A program made the translations under genes and the position numbers. Source: JADJPG01 sp964491875 (GTDB lineage: Bacteria; Verrucomicrobiota; Verrucomicrobiia; Limisphaerales; JADJPG01). Taken from it: a DNA stretch of 64,000 nt. The stretch is taken from assembly GCA_964491875.1 (NCBI GenBank), contig CAZBIC010000004.1, positions 1 through 64,000 of the forward strand. The letters are read 5' to 3'. Every line of letters begins with the position of its first letter. Within the stretch, counting starts at the first letter, position 1. Positions 9,066 to 18,230 of the stretch are shown piece after piece. The notes beneath the pieces are model-generated. The model was given only the letters and a program-made list of their open reading frames with translations, made no database searches and was not told the DNA's origin.

Positions 9066-10757
9066 CTACTTTCCAGACGGGGCGAAATCCTTCGTGATCA
9101 GGCCGGCTTCTCGCAATTGCTGCAGAAAGATTGCCGGCCGTTTCGGAAAGTATTCATTCAGCAGGCGCTGGATCTCCGGACGCCAGTGGTTGTCGCGAGT
9201 GTAGAGTTCGTAGGGGCCGACCTTGTATGAGTGAACGTCGCGACGGTAATCTCCCCAGCGCGCGGATTCCGCAACGATGGCCTTGTCGAGCCGGTCGGAC
9301 AATTTGCGAAAGCGTTCGGCGGCGGGTTTCGGTGTCAGCACGCCATTCCCGGACAAATGCTTTTGCGCGTGTGTGGTGAGGAGTTGGCGAAACTCCTCGT
9401 TCTCGCACAGCTTGTGAAACAGCCGGGGCGGACTGAAATCATCGTCGAACTTAAGCACGTTCGCGTCGATCGCTTCGAGCGTACGTTCGCCGTCCCAGAC
9501 AAAGAATACGTAGCGGCCATCGGCGCTGCGGCTGCGCGCGGCATACCAGTTCGAGGCGCGATCCCAGTCGCCGTTCGCGCCGTAGAGATTGAGGATCATG
9601 AAGTCGATGAACGCTGGGACGTCGAGCAGACGCTGCACTGCTTCGTAGCGTTCCTTCTCGTGCAGTCCTCCGTTCGCCAGCGCGAAGAGCTCCTTCCAAG
9701 CGGCATCGTCACCGGAGAGAATCTTGTCGCTGTTGCGCGCATCGATGTCTTTCGCCTTCCCGCCGAAATGTTCCGCCGCGAAGTTTTCGTCCGGTCGCTC
9801 GGCGAGATTGTAGACGCCCCAGTAAAGCCCGTTCAGATACAGGTGAACGAATGTGCCACGCGCGGAGGGATGCCCCATCGCGGCGTAGCTCTCGCGCATC
9901 CATTGGTCGCGCAGGTAATCGCCTTGTTTGCGTTCAGCGCCGCTCCAATGCAGCCACGAATTGTTGCAGCCGGCGCGCAGGATCAGGTTGTCGAACTCCT
10001 CCGCGCCTGGGCCGGGGAACAGCGGGGATTTCAGTTTTCCGGCACCATACTTCTTGCGAAACGCGAGGCGGAAGGCGTGCTTGGGCGATTCGTCAGGACG
10101 CCGGTTCCAGCCGCCTTGAATGCGCAGACCGCAATCGATCTGAAAACCTTTCGCGCCGTCGGCCGCAATGAACTCGGCGGACGTTGCGCGTTCCCAGTCG
10201 TCGCCGCTTTGCATCGGATTGGCGTAAATGCCGCGGGCCTTGTCGTAGAGATCACCTTCATTGATCACGAGCGACAGCGCAGGCAGGCTGCGCAGGGCTT
10301 CCGGCAATACGTCGCGATACGCCGGGTGATTCACAATCTCTGGATCCATTTCGTAATCGGCGACGACGTCCTTGCCGCCGTTCGTTCCCCAGGTGCGCGG
10401 TGCGCCAGCGCCGGTTTGCTTCAACACGTCGTCGGCGAAGATAAACGTGTGCGTGTCGACTTCAGTGACCAGTTCCCCGCCGCGAAAGCCGGCAGCGCGA
10501 AGAGTGGTCGTGGTGGAAATGCGGATGGGCTTGCTGAATGGCAGACCGATCTGCGGAGTGGGCGCCGAGCCGTTGGTGGTGAAGTAAAGTTTCGCGTCGC
10601 TTGCGTCCGACGAAATAGTGAGGTCGAAGGGAGCCTCGTGGAAGCCGCGCTTGGTGCTGAACTTGACCTTCGCCGGTTTCGCGTCCTTCTCAGCCGCTCG
10701 CAGCGGCATTGCGCTGAGAATAGCGATGCAGACGAGAAGCAATGGCAGCGGTCTCAT
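9066..10757 (-). CDS. Secreted CotH-kinase-family protein
   Basis: A 563-aa protein with a signal peptide (MRPLPLLLVCIAILSAMPLRA). Residues about 30-115 form a chitobiase/FN3-like beta domain (FDLTISSDASDAKLYFTTNGSAPT). The CotH kinase-like region follows (CGLRIQGGWNRRPDESPKHAFRL..., YLRDQWMRESYAAMGHPSARG, LYLNGLYWGVYNLAERPDENF, FFVWDGERTLE). CotH proteins are atypical secreted protein kinases; in this copy the acidic metal-binding motif is WDGE rather than WDxD, so activity is uncertain. The ATG at 10757 is preferred over a TTG two codons upstream. The gene is third in a minus-strand run after a sugar isomerase and mutY. Confidence 0.85.
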   Translation of the reverse strand: MRPLPLLLVCIAILSAMPLRAAEKDAKPAKVKFSTKRGFHEAPFDLTISSDASDAKLYFTTNGSAPTPQIGLPFSKPIRISTTTTLRAAGFRGGELVTEVDTHTFIFADDVLKQTGAGAPRTWGTNGGKDVVADYEMDPEIVNHPAYRDVLPEALRSLPALSLVINEGDLYDKARGIYANPMQSGDDWERATSAEFIAADGAKGFQIDCGLRIQGGWNRRPDESPKHAFRLAFRKKYGAGKLKSPLFPGPGAEEFDNLILRAGCNNSWLHWSGAERKQGDYLRDQWMRESYAAMGHPSARGTFVHLYLNGLYWGVYNLAERPDENFAAEHFGGKAKDIDARNSDKILSGDDAAWKELFALANGGLHEKERYEAVQRLLDVPAFIDFMILNLYGANGDWDRASNWYAARSRSADGRYVFFVWDGERTLEAIDANVLKFDDDFSPPRLFHKLCENEEFRQLLTTHAQKHLSGNGVLTPKPAAERFRKLSDRLDKAIVAESARWGDYRRDVHSYKVGPYELYTRDNHWRPEIQRLLNEYFPKRPAIFLQQLREAGLITKDFAPSGK

Positions 10758-10802
10758 GGGCAAAAGGTTGCCCGAATCATCCCGCGAACGGCAACGGCGG
10801 AT

Positions 10803-11927
10803 TCACGCCGCCAACTTCCGCCGCAGCGCAGTCAGGACTTTGCGATGCGCGCTGGTGAAGGCGAGCGCGTCCAGCTCTTCAAGGCTCAGCCAGCGGGAGC
10901 CTTCCCTCGCAGGTGGCGTTTTCACGCGGCCGACCAAAATCGCTTCGAGCGAGATTCGATAGCGCGTGATGGAGTGCTTGATGGTGACGAGCGGTTCGAG
11001 CTGCGCTGGTTTTCCGCCGAGCAGTTTCTTCGCGGTTGGGAGAAGATCCGTGGTCCCTGCCTCGATCTCGACGTTGGGGAACTCCCAGAGGTGCGCGTTT
11101 ACGACGCCGGCAGGACGTCGTTCCACCAACCACTGGCCGCGGTGTTGAACAAGAAAGGCAACGAACCGGCGGTCGGTGGCGGTGGCGCGTTTGCCGAGGT
11201 TCGGCAGCGCTTCGACGCGATTTGTGGCGCGGGCGATGCATGGTTTCCGCCACGGACACACCTCGCAGTTCGGTTGCTTGGGCGTGCAGAGGAGCGCGCC
11301 GAGTTCCATCAAGGACTGGTTCAGCGCGGAGCAGGGGCCGCGGAGCAGGAGCTCCGGGTTTTGAGTTTTGAGTTTTGAGTTGGGGAATTCGCGTGCCGCG
11401 AGGACGAGTTCTTCCGCCAACTGCCAGAGCTTCGCGTTCGTTTCCTTGTCGCGGGGATTTTTCTCGATGCCGTGGAGGCGCGTGAGCACGCGAATGACAT
11501 TCCCGTCGAGGATCGGTGACGGCTGGTTGAAGGCGATGCTGGTGATGGCGCCGGCGGTGTAGCGCCCGATGCCGGTCAACGCGAGCACCGCGTCGAAGGT
11601 TTGCGGGAACTGACCGCCGTTCTCACGCACGAGTTGTTGCGCGGCTTTCTGGAGATTGCGGACGCGGGTGTAGTAACCGAGACCTTCCCAGAGCTTGTGA
11701 ATTTTCTCCGGCGATGCACTGGCGAGCGCGGCGATGTCCGGCAGTTCCCGCATCCAGCGTTCCCAATACGGAATGACGGTCTTCACCTGCGTTTGTTGCA
11801 GCATGATTTCCGAAACCCAGATGGCGTAGGGATCGAGCGTGCGGCGCCACGGCAGATCGCGGGCTTCGCGGGTGAACCAATCGAGCAGGGCGGAGACGAG
11901 ATGTTCGGGACGGCGCGGGCGGGTCAC
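10803..11927 (-). CDS. mutY: A/G-specific adenine DNA glycosylase
   Basis: A 374-aa MutY that removes adenine mispaired with 8-oxoguanine. It has the HhH-GPD core (SEIMLQQTQV with Glu40; LTGIGRYTAGAI; catalytic Asp141 in PILDGNV), a [4Fe-4S] cluster with C214-x6-C221-x2-C224-x5-C230, and a C-terminal NUDIX-like 8-oxoG-recognition domain (RRPAGVVNAHLWEFP). Between the helix EELV and the conserved CSALNQSLMELG there are about 20 extra residues (NSKLKTQNPELL and flanks), encoded by a heptamer repeat. The start is GTG. The sugar-isomerase gene ends 6 bp upstream, so the two are probably co-transcribed. Confidence 0.95.
   Translation of the reverse strand: MTRPRRPEHLVSALLDWFTREARDLPWRRTLDPYAIWVSEIMLQQTQVKTVIPYWERWMRELPDIAALASASPEKIHKLWEGLGYYTRVRNLQKAAQQLVRENGGQFPQTFDAVLALTGIGRYTAGAITSIAFNQPSPILDGNVIRVLTRLHGIEKNPRDKETNAKLWQLAEELVLAAREFPNSKLKTQNPELLLRGPCSALNQSLMELGALLCTPKQPNCEVCPWRKPCIARATNRVEALPNLGKRATATDRRFVAFLVQHRGQWLVERRPAGVVNAHLWEFPNVEIEAGTTDLLPTAKKLLGGKPAQLEPLVTIKHSITRYRISLEAILVGRVKTPPAREGSRWLSLEELDALAFTSAHRKVLTALRRKLAA
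11358..11378. repeat. Heptamer tandem repeat inside mutY
   Basis: Three perfect adjacent copies of gttttga (plus strand) are followed by a degenerate fourth. On the coding strand they read as ctcaaaa units and encode the inserted NSKLKTQN stretch. The copy number of three keeps the reading frame. Confidence 0.85.
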
Positions 11928-11933
11928 GGCAAG

Positions 11934-12791
11934 TTACTTCGCCACGCCGGGCAGGCTCTTCCAAAGCTTGTCGAGAATGCCGCGGAGTTTCACGGCGTCG
12001 CTCCAACTGTCGGGAAGTTGATGGAGATTGTAGCCGCTGGAGGCAGGACCCATTTCGGGCACGACGTAGATTTCGCGACCGGCCTGGTTGCCTTGCAGCC
12101 AGACTTGCAGGCATTTCTTCGCGAAGGGAAGCCAGTCTTCGAGTTCAGGCGAGACGCGGCCGCGTCCGTCGGTGACGGGCACCTGGCAGTGCTGGCCGTT
12201 GAAGGGACGGAAATGGAATTGGTTTGCGAGTTGGATGAGATCGGGCCGCACGAGCAGGCGTTCCCAGAAGGGCGGCGCGAGGTGCTTCACGACGGCGATG
12301 TGCGAGAAGTCCCATGTGAAACGCAGCGGCTTGGCGGTGACGCGCTGGTAGCCGTCGGCGAGCGCGTACACTTTCTCCGGCGTTTCCGTGCAGGTGTCGC
12401 GATGGATCTCAACGGACGGTTGAAGGCCGAGCGCCTCGCCTTCGAGCATCACGCGGAGAGCCATGCGGACGGCGTCGCTGGACGTCGTGTCGTGGTCGCC
12501 GAGCTGGATGTTGATCAGCTTGGCACCGGCGTCCTTGTTCTGCATGAGCAGCGGGCGGAAGTCGTCCGGCTTTGCGGAGGAAAAGTAGCCCACGATGATC
12601 AGGCCGTACTTCTCGGCGAGCTTGCGGTGCTTGGGCGTGGCGAGGTCGGTGAATCCGTCGAAGCCCGCTTCCTTCACCGCTTCGATTTTCTTTTCGAGCG
12701 GCCAGGGTTTCTTGGCGTTGGGAGTATCACGAAGAGACCAGAGATTTGCGATGTGGCGGATACACGGCTTGCCAGAGTTTGCTTGAGCCAT
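11934..12791 (-). CDS. Sugar phosphate isomerase/epimerase (xylose isomerase-like TIM barrel)
   Basis: A 285-aa protein with the AP-endonuclease-2/xylose-isomerase TIM-barrel pattern: KKIEAVKEAGFDGFTDLA at the first strand-helix, LGLQPSVEIHRDTCTETPEKVYAL with a metal-ligand Glu/His, FTWDFSHIAVV and GQHCQVPVTDGRGRV. No transmembrane or signal segment is present. These enzymes isomerise or epimerise sugars or inositol derivatives; this substrate is unknown. The start is the ATG at 12791, because the upstream extension reads as non-coding. It ends 6 bp before mutY. Confidence 0.8.
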   Translation of the reverse strand: MAQANSGKPCIRHIANLWSLRDTPNAKKPWPLEKKIEAVKEAGFDGFTDLATPKHRKLAEKYGLIIVGYFSSAKPDDFRPLLMQNKDAGAKLINIQLGDHDTTSSDAVRMALRVMLEGEALGLQPSVEIHRDTCTETPEKVYALADGYQRVTAKPLRFTWDFSHIAVVKHLAPPFWERLLVRPDLIQLANQFHFRPFNGQHCQVPVTDGRGRVSPELEDWLPFAKKCLQVWLQGNQAGREIYVVPEMGPASSGYNLHQLPDSWSDAVKLRGILDKLWKSLPGVAK

Positions 12792-12901
12792 AGGTTGGTG
12801 GCGGGAGTTTAAGCAACAAATCGCCGTGGACGTAAAGAAAAGTCGCAAAAATCATGCGTGAATTCGCGTTTCGCGACGACATCGCCGTGACGGTTCATGG
12901 T

Positions 12902-12922
12902 GATTCGAGACGCGAGAACCGT
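12902..12922. repeat. Weak heptamer repeat, intergenic
   Basis: Three degenerate 7-bp units (gattcga, gacgcga, gaaccgt) lie in the gap between the isomerase gene and the TPR gene. They resemble the gattcgt/gagacgt/gatgcgt array at 45585. The stretch is also embedded in a gacggttc/gaaccgtc inverted repeat (12889-12923). Confidence 0.4.
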
Positions 12923-13020
12923 CGGGGTGTGCGGGTCGTGGTCTCGTGCGGTCGTGCTTACATTCTCGCGGGTGGCGTGATGCAAATGGCGTCAGGCTTG
13001 CCGGAAAAGCCCGTCCCTCT

Positions 13021-13536
13021 ATGCTCCCGCCCGTGCAGCTCGAACCGCCCAATACCCATCATCTGCGCGCCGCGATTGGCTGGCTGGAACTTGGCAGTCA
13101 TGTCGAGGCGGGCGAGGAGCTTGCCCGCATCGCGCCGGAGTTCCTGGAGCATCCGGACGTGCTGGAGGTGCGCTGGGAGATTTGCGCGAAAGGGGCGAGT
13201 TGGGACGCGGCGTTGAAGGTGGCGGAAGCAATGGTGCGCGTGGCGCCGCAGCGAAGTTCCGGCTGGGTTCACCGTGCCTACGCCATGCGCCGGGTGCGGC
13301 ATGGCGGATTGCAGCTCGCTTGGTCATTGTTGAGGCCGGCGGTGGAGATGTTTCCCAAGGAGGAGATCATTCCCTACAATCTGGCATGCTACGCGGCCCA
13401 GCAGGGAAGGCTGGACGCGGCGTGGGATTGGCTGGAGAAATCGATTTCGGTCTGCGGGGATGTGAAGGTGATCAAGCAGCGGGCGCTCGTGGACACTGAC
13501 CTGCAGCCGCTCTGGGAACGCATTCGCAAGCTGTAG
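13021..13536 (+). CDS. Small TPR-repeat protein
   Basis: A 171-aa soluble protein made of tetratricopeptide-like helical repeats: AIGWLELGSHVEAGEELARIAP, then WDAALKVAEAMVRVAPQ, NLACYAAQQGRLDAAWDWLEKSI and a final ALVDTDLQPLWERIRKL. That ending (xDxDLxPLW) is typical of bacterial TPR proteins of unknown partner. The start chosen is the ATG at 13021, where the repeat-like sequence begins. It probably acts as a protein-interaction scaffold; no neighbour indicates which. Confidence 0.75.
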   Translation: MLPPVQLEPPNTHHLRAAIGWLELGSHVEAGEELARIAPEFLEHPDVLEVRWEICAKGASWDAALKVAEAMVRVAPQRSSGWVHRAYAMRRVRHGGLQLAWSLLRPAVEMFPKEEIIPYNLACYAAQQGRLDAAWDWLEKSISVCGDVKVIKQRALVDTDLQPLWERIRKL

Positions 13537-13607
13537 GCCGGACTGGGGAGATTTTGCTGCGAAATTCTTTGCACAAAATTCCGGCGGGCTACGTCTAGTT
13601 TCCTGTC

Positions 13608-15965
13608 ATGCAGTTCCGATTTCCTCAATTGATCGCGTGGGCGTTGGTGGCGTTTGCCGCCGGGTCTGCCGAAGCCGCCGTTTTCAAGTCCGCTCGCAGC
13701 GCAAAAGGCTCCGCACACGCCGAGATTTCCTACGAGCGCCAGATCGTGCCTTTGCTCGACAAGTATTGCTACAGTTGTCACGGCAACGGCAAAAAGAAGG
13801 GGGACTTCGCGCTCGACATCTACAAGGCGCAGCCAGACGCGGTGAACGATCCGAAGGCATGGGAGAAGGTGCTGGAGAACATGCGCAGTCACACCATGCC
13901 GCCCGAGGAAAAGCCCCAGCCGAAATTGGAGGAGGTGGAACTGATTTCCAAGTGGATCGAGGCGCAGGTGTTTGCGTGTGACTGCGACAATCCAGATCCC
14001 GGTCGGGTGACGTTGCGGCGTTTGAATCGTGCCGAGTATAACAACACGATTCGCGATCTCGTCGGCGTGCCATTCCAGCCGGCGGATGATTTTCCGGCGG
14101 ACGATTCCGGCTACGGCTTCGATAACATCGGCGACGTGCTGTCCGTTCCTCCGGTGTTGATGGAGAAGTATCTCGCCGCTGCGGAGAAGATCATGGAGGC
14201 GGCGATTGTTGCGGAAGATCCGGCCAAGGCGCGCATTCGACGTTTCGCCGCCAGCGAACTGGATGGCTCGGCGCCGACGGACGTCATCGATGGCGGCGGC
14301 AAAAAGCTGACGCGCGAGGGTGACATTTTTGTCCGGTTCACGGTGACGCAGCCGGGGGAATACGCCTTGCGCGCGATGGCTTACGGCGACCAGTTCGGTC
14401 CCGAGCCGCCGAAGATGAAGTTCCGCCTGAACAAGGAGGATCTACAAACCTTCGATGTTCCGTCGGAGTCGGATAAACCGCAGCTCTTCGAAGTGAAGAT
14501 CAAGCTCGCCGCCGGCACGAATCGATTCTCCGCCGCCTATCTCAACAATTTGGTTAACAACTCGGACAAGGATCCAAAGAAGCGCGGCGACCGGAATTTG
14601 AACATCGAGTATCTCGAAGTCGCCGGTCCGCTCGATGTGCCGCTGCCGCCGTATCCGGAGACGCATCGGCGCATCTTCTTCACGGACGGAGCTCCGACGA
14701 ACAAAACCGAGTACGCACGAGCCATAGTCCAGCGTTTCGCCACCCGCGCCTTCCGGCGTCCGGCCAAGTCGGAGGAGGTCGATCGGTTGGTCAAGTTCGT
14801 CCAGATGGCGACAAAGCAGGGCGACACGTTTGAACGTGGCGTGCAACTCGCGCTGGAGGCGGTGCTGGTGTCGCCGAACTTCCTGTTCCGTGGCGAGCTT
14901 CAACCGGAGCCGAACAATCCAAAGGCGGTTCATCCGGTCAACGACTACGCGCTGGCGTCGCGGATGTCCTACTTCCTCTGGAGCACGATGCCGGATGCGG
15001 AGCTGTTTGCGTTGGCCGAGAAAGGGAAGCTGCGCAGGAATCTCGATGCGCAGGTGAAGCGGATGCTAAAGGATCCGAAGTCGCGCGCGTTGGTGGAGAA
15101 TTTCGGCGGCCAATGGCTCCAGCTGCGCAATCTGCGCATTGCATCGCCGGACGCTAAGACGTTCCCGGGTTACGACGACGCGTTGCGCCTGGCGATGCAG
15201 CACGAGACGGAAGCGTTCTTCGAACACATCGTGCGCGAAGACCGGCCGGTGCTCGATTTCCTGAACGCGAATTACACGTTCGTGAACGGGCGTCTCGCGA
15301 AGCACTACGGAATCGACGGCGTCGACGGCGAAAAGTTTCAGCGCGTGAGCCTAAAGGGAACCGGCCGCGCTGGCGTGCTGACTCAGGGCGCGATTCTTAC
15401 GCTCACCTCGAATCCCACGCGCACCTCTCCGGTGAAACGCGGCAAGTATGTTCTGGAAAACATTCTTGGCACGCCCCCGCCTCCGGCGCCGCCGGACGTG
15501 CCGGAACTCAAGGAGGAGAAGCTGACAGGAACGCTGCGCCAGCGCATGGAGCAACATCGCGAGAATCCGACCTGCGCGTCGTGTCATGCGCGCATGGACC
15601 CGATTGGGTTCGGGTTCGAGAACTTCGACGGCGTCGGCACCTTCCGCCAGAGGGACGAGGACTTGCCTATCGATCCATCCGGCCAGCTCGTGAGCGGCGA
15701 ATCGTTCAACGGCGCACCGGCGCTGGCCGCGATGCTGGCGAAGAGCAAGCGGGACGAGTTTGTGCGCTGTCTGTCGGAAAAGATGCTGACCTATGCGATT
15801 GGCCGTGGACCCGAATTTTACGACAAATGCGCTCTCGATGAAATCTCCCAGGGCGTTTCTAAGAAAGGCTACCGGTTCTCCAGTCTCATTCTTGAGATCG
15901 TGCGCAGCGTTCCATTCCAGCAACGTCGCGGCGAGGCCGAGCGATTGAGCGCGGCTGCGCCGTAA
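13608..15965 (+). CDS. DUF1592-type Planctomycete cytochrome c protein
   Basis: A 785-aa exported protein with a signal peptide (MQFRFPQLIAWALVAFAAGSAEA). In order it shows a cytochrome c motif CYSCH near residue 52, DUF1587 (VTLRRLNRAEYNNTIRDLVG), DUF1595-like sequence, DUF1592 (NFLFRGELQ, SRMSYFLWSTMPD), DUF1588 (GRAGVLTQGAILTLTSNPTRTSPVKRG, then CASCHARMDPIGFGFENFD with a second CxxCH) and DUF1585 (FVRCLSEKMLTYAIGRG). The family is abundant in PVC bacteria and is presumed to handle periplasmic electron transfer linked to sugar oxidation; this is inferred from family context. A TIGR02604-type propeller gene follows 67 bp downstream, rather than the usual DUF1552 partner. Confidence 0.92.
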   Translation: MQFRFPQLIAWALVAFAAGSAEAAVFKSARSAKGSAHAEISYERQIVPLLDKYCYSCHGNGKKKGDFALDIYKAQPDAVNDPKAWEKVLENMRSHTMPPEEKPQPKLEEVELISKWIEAQVFACDCDNPDPGRVTLRRLNRAEYNNTIRDLVGVPFQPADDFPADDSGYGFDNIGDVLSVPPVLMEKYLAAAEKIMEAAIVAEDPAKARIRRFAASELDGSAPTDVIDGGGKKLTREGDIFVRFTVTQPGEYALRAMAYGDQFGPEPPKMKFRLNKEDLQTFDVPSESDKPQLFEVKIKLAAGTNRFSAAYLNNLVNNSDKDPKKRGDRNLNIEYLEVAGPLDVPLPPYPETHRRIFFTDGAPTNKTEYARAIVQRFATRAFRRPAKSEEVDRLVKFVQMATKQGDTFERGVQLALEAVLVSPNFLFRGELQPEPNNPKAVHPVNDYALASRMSYFLWSTMPDAELFALAEKGKLRRNLDAQVKRMLKDPKSRALVENFGGQWLQLRNLRIASPDAKTFPGYDDALRLAMQHETEAFFEHIVREDRPVLDFLNANYTFVNGRLAKHYGIDGVDGEKFQRVSLKGTGRAGVLTQGAILTLTSNPTRTSPVKRGKYVLENILGTPPPPAPPDVPELKEEKLTGTLRQRMEQHRENPTCASCHARMDPIGFGFENFDGVGTFRQRDEDLPIDPSGQLVSGESFNGAPALAAMLAKSKRDEFVRCLSEKMLTYAIGRGPEFYDKCALDEISQGVSKKGYRFSSLILEIVRSVPFQQRRGEAERLSAAAP

Positions 15966-16032
15966 CGCAGTTCGGGAGAATAGAGATTCAGGTTGGTGCG
16001 TCTGAGCTTCTTTGCTAAACGTTCCTCCATCT

Positions 16033-18147
16033 ATGACTCCTGAACTTACTTTATCGCTCCGTACCTTGCTGGCCGTGACGGCTGCCTGCGCCTTCGCTGG
16101 ACAGGTTTCTGCCGCTGACGCCCAGGCCAAGCCCAAACCCACGCCGCCCGCGCATCCCAATGGACCCGAAGCCGCCGCTGCGGACGTCGCGAAGATGACC
16201 CCGGCCGCCGGGCTGGAAACCAAGCTCTTCGCCGCAGAGCCGATGGTCGTCAATCCGGCGGACATGGATGTGGACGAGCGCGGCCGCGTTTGGATTACCG
16301 AAGGCGCCAACTACCGGTCCACCTTCCAGCGCTGGGGCGTGCTGCGTCCGGGCGGTGACCGCATTGTGATTCTCGAAGACAAGAATCGCGACGGGAAGGC
16401 CGACAAGGAAACGGTCTTCTACCAGGACATGACCATCAACACCGCGCTCGGCATCTGCGTGCTCGGCAACAAGGTCATCGTGTCCGCGTCGCCCTACGTG
16501 TTCGTGCTTACGGATACCAACGGCGACAGCAAGGCCGACAAGCGCGAGTTGCTCTTCGAAGACACGTCGAAGGGCGACCACGATCATTGCACGCACGCCT
16601 TTGTCTTCGGTCCGGACGGCAAACTGTATTTCAACTTCGGCAACGAAGTGCGCGAACTGCGCCGGCCGAAAGGTGGCACCCTGGAGATTCCATTGAATGG
16701 ACCGGTGCCGAAGCACGAGTCGGAAACCATCGTGGACCTTGCGGGGAATCCGGTGAAGACCAACGGCAAGCCTTACCGTCAGGGCATGGCCTTCCGCTGC
16801 AATCTCGACGGCAGTGAGTTTGAGTCCGTCGGCTGGAATTTCCGCAATAACTACGAGCTCGCGGTCGATTCCTTCGGCAACATCTGGCAGTCCGACAACG
16901 ACGACGACGGCAATCGTGGTGTGCGCATCAACTTCGTGATGGAGTTCGGCAACTACGGTTTCACCGACGAGATGACGGGCGCGAGCTGGGGCACGATTTG
17001 GAAGAAGGCGCAGGCCAAGGGCGCGCCAGAAGAGGAACGCGGGTTGTATCATTTCCATCAGTTCGATCCGGGCGTGGTCCCAAATCTTCTCCAGACCGGC
17101 AACGGTTCGCCCACCGGCATCGCGATCTACGAAGGAAAGAATCTGCCCGAAGTCTTCCGCAACCAGATGATCCACTGCGACGCCGGCCCGCGCGTCGTCC
17201 GTGCGTATCCGGTCACGCCCAGCGGCGCTGGTTACACGGCGAAGATTGAGAATGTGCTCACCAGCCCCGACTCCTGGTATCGCCCGTCGGATGTGTGTGT
17301 CGGTCCGGACGGCGCGCTCTACATCGCGGACTGGCATGACGCCGGCGTGGGCGGTCACAACATGGCCGATCGCAAACTCGAAACCATGACCGGCCGCGTC
17401 TATCGCGTCGGCGAGAAGGGCGGACGCATCGAGATTCCCAAGTTGAATTTGAAGTCGGCGAAAGGCTGTGTAGCCGCGCTGCAATCGCCGAACATGGCGA
17501 CGCGTTACCTCGCCTGGACTGCGTTGAACAAGATGCAGGGCAAAGCCGAGAAGGAACTCGTGAAGCTCTGGAAGAGCGACGACGCCCTCATGCGCGCCCG
17601 CGCGATTCAGTTGCTCGCCCGCATCAAGGGACAGGAAAAGAAGTACGTCGAAGCCGCGCTCGCGGATTCTGATGCGAACCTCCGCATCGTCGGTCTGCGC
17701 ATGGCTCGCGCGTTGAAGATGGACGTCATTCCCTACGTGAAGCAGCTCAGCAAAGATCCCTCGGCGCACGTCCGCCGCGAATGCCTCATCGCGCTTCGTC
17801 ACAGCCAGTCGCCTGACGCCACCGCGCTCTGGGTCTCGTTCGCGCAACAGCACGACGGCAAGGATCGTTGGTACGTCGAGGCGCTGGGCATCGCGATGGA
17901 CAAGCAGGAGAACAAGTTCTTCGACGCGTGGCTCGCTGCCGTCGGCGATAACTGGAACACTCCGGCTGGTCGCGACATCGTCTGGCGCAGCCGCGCGAGC
18001 AAAGCTCCGGCGCTGCTTGCGAAGCTGGTGACCGACAAGAACACCAGCGCCAAGGAGAAGGACCGCTACCTGCGCTCGCTCGACTTCATCACGGGCCCGG
18101 AGAAGGACGCGGCGCTGATCGAAATCAGCACCGCGGCGTTGCCTTAG
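16033..18147 (+). CDS. PVC-type membrane-bound dehydrogenase-like propeller with HEAT repeats
   Basis: A 704-aa exported protein with a signal peptide (LSLRTLLAVTAACAFAGQVSA). A six-bladed-propeller region (about residues 60-460) carries the family landmarks VNPADMDVDERGRVWITEGANY, NRDGKADKETVF, HAFVFGPDGKLYFNFGNEVRE and CVGPDGALYIADWHD. HEAT-like repeats follow (about 480-700). This is the TIGR02604 family. Many relatives continue into a CxxCH heme-binding domain, but this reading ends in HEAT sequence with no CxxCH. The next 90 bp do not restore it in any frame I could see. It is probably co-transcribed with the upstream cytochrome/DUF1592 gene. Confidence 0.85.
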   Translation: MTPELTLSLRTLLAVTAACAFAGQVSAADAQAKPKPTPPAHPNGPEAAAADVAKMTPAAGLETKLFAAEPMVVNPADMDVDERGRVWITEGANYRSTFQRWGVLRPGGDRIVILEDKNRDGKADKETVFYQDMTINTALGICVLGNKVIVSASPYVFVLTDTNGDSKADKRELLFEDTSKGDHDHCTHAFVFGPDGKLYFNFGNEVRELRRPKGGTLEIPLNGPVPKHESETIVDLAGNPVKTNGKPYRQGMAFRCNLDGSEFESVGWNFRNNYELAVDSFGNIWQSDNDDDGNRGVRINFVMEFGNYGFTDEMTGASWGTIWKKAQAKGAPEEERGLYHFHQFDPGVVPNLLQTGNGSPTGIAIYEGKNLPEVFRNQMIHCDAGPRVVRAYPVTPSGAGYTAKIENVLTSPDSWYRPSDVCVGPDGALYIADWHDAGVGGHNMADRKLETMTGRVYRVGEKGGRIEIPKLNLKSAKGCVAALQSPNMATRYLAWTALNKMQGKAEKELVKLWKSDDALMRARAIQLLARIKGQEKKYVEAALADSDANLRIVGLRMARALKMDVIPYVKQLSKDPSAHVRRECLIALRHSQSPDATALWVSFAQQHDGKDRWYVEALGIAMDKQENKFFDAWLAAVGDNWNTPAGRDIVWRSRASKAPALLAKLVTDKNTSAKEKDRYLRSLDFITGPEKDAALIEISTAALP

Positions 18148-18230
18148 CAGCGTGCCGCCAGCACCCTGCAGGTGGAAATGAGCGTGATGACGGTGATGTT
18201 CTTTGCTTCGCTCGTCAGGCAGGAAGCGTG

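Noticed and set aside
9231..11378. 715-aa plus-strand ORF across the CotH and mutY genes
   Set aside because: It is antisense to two genes with secure motifs and has no recognisable domain of its own.
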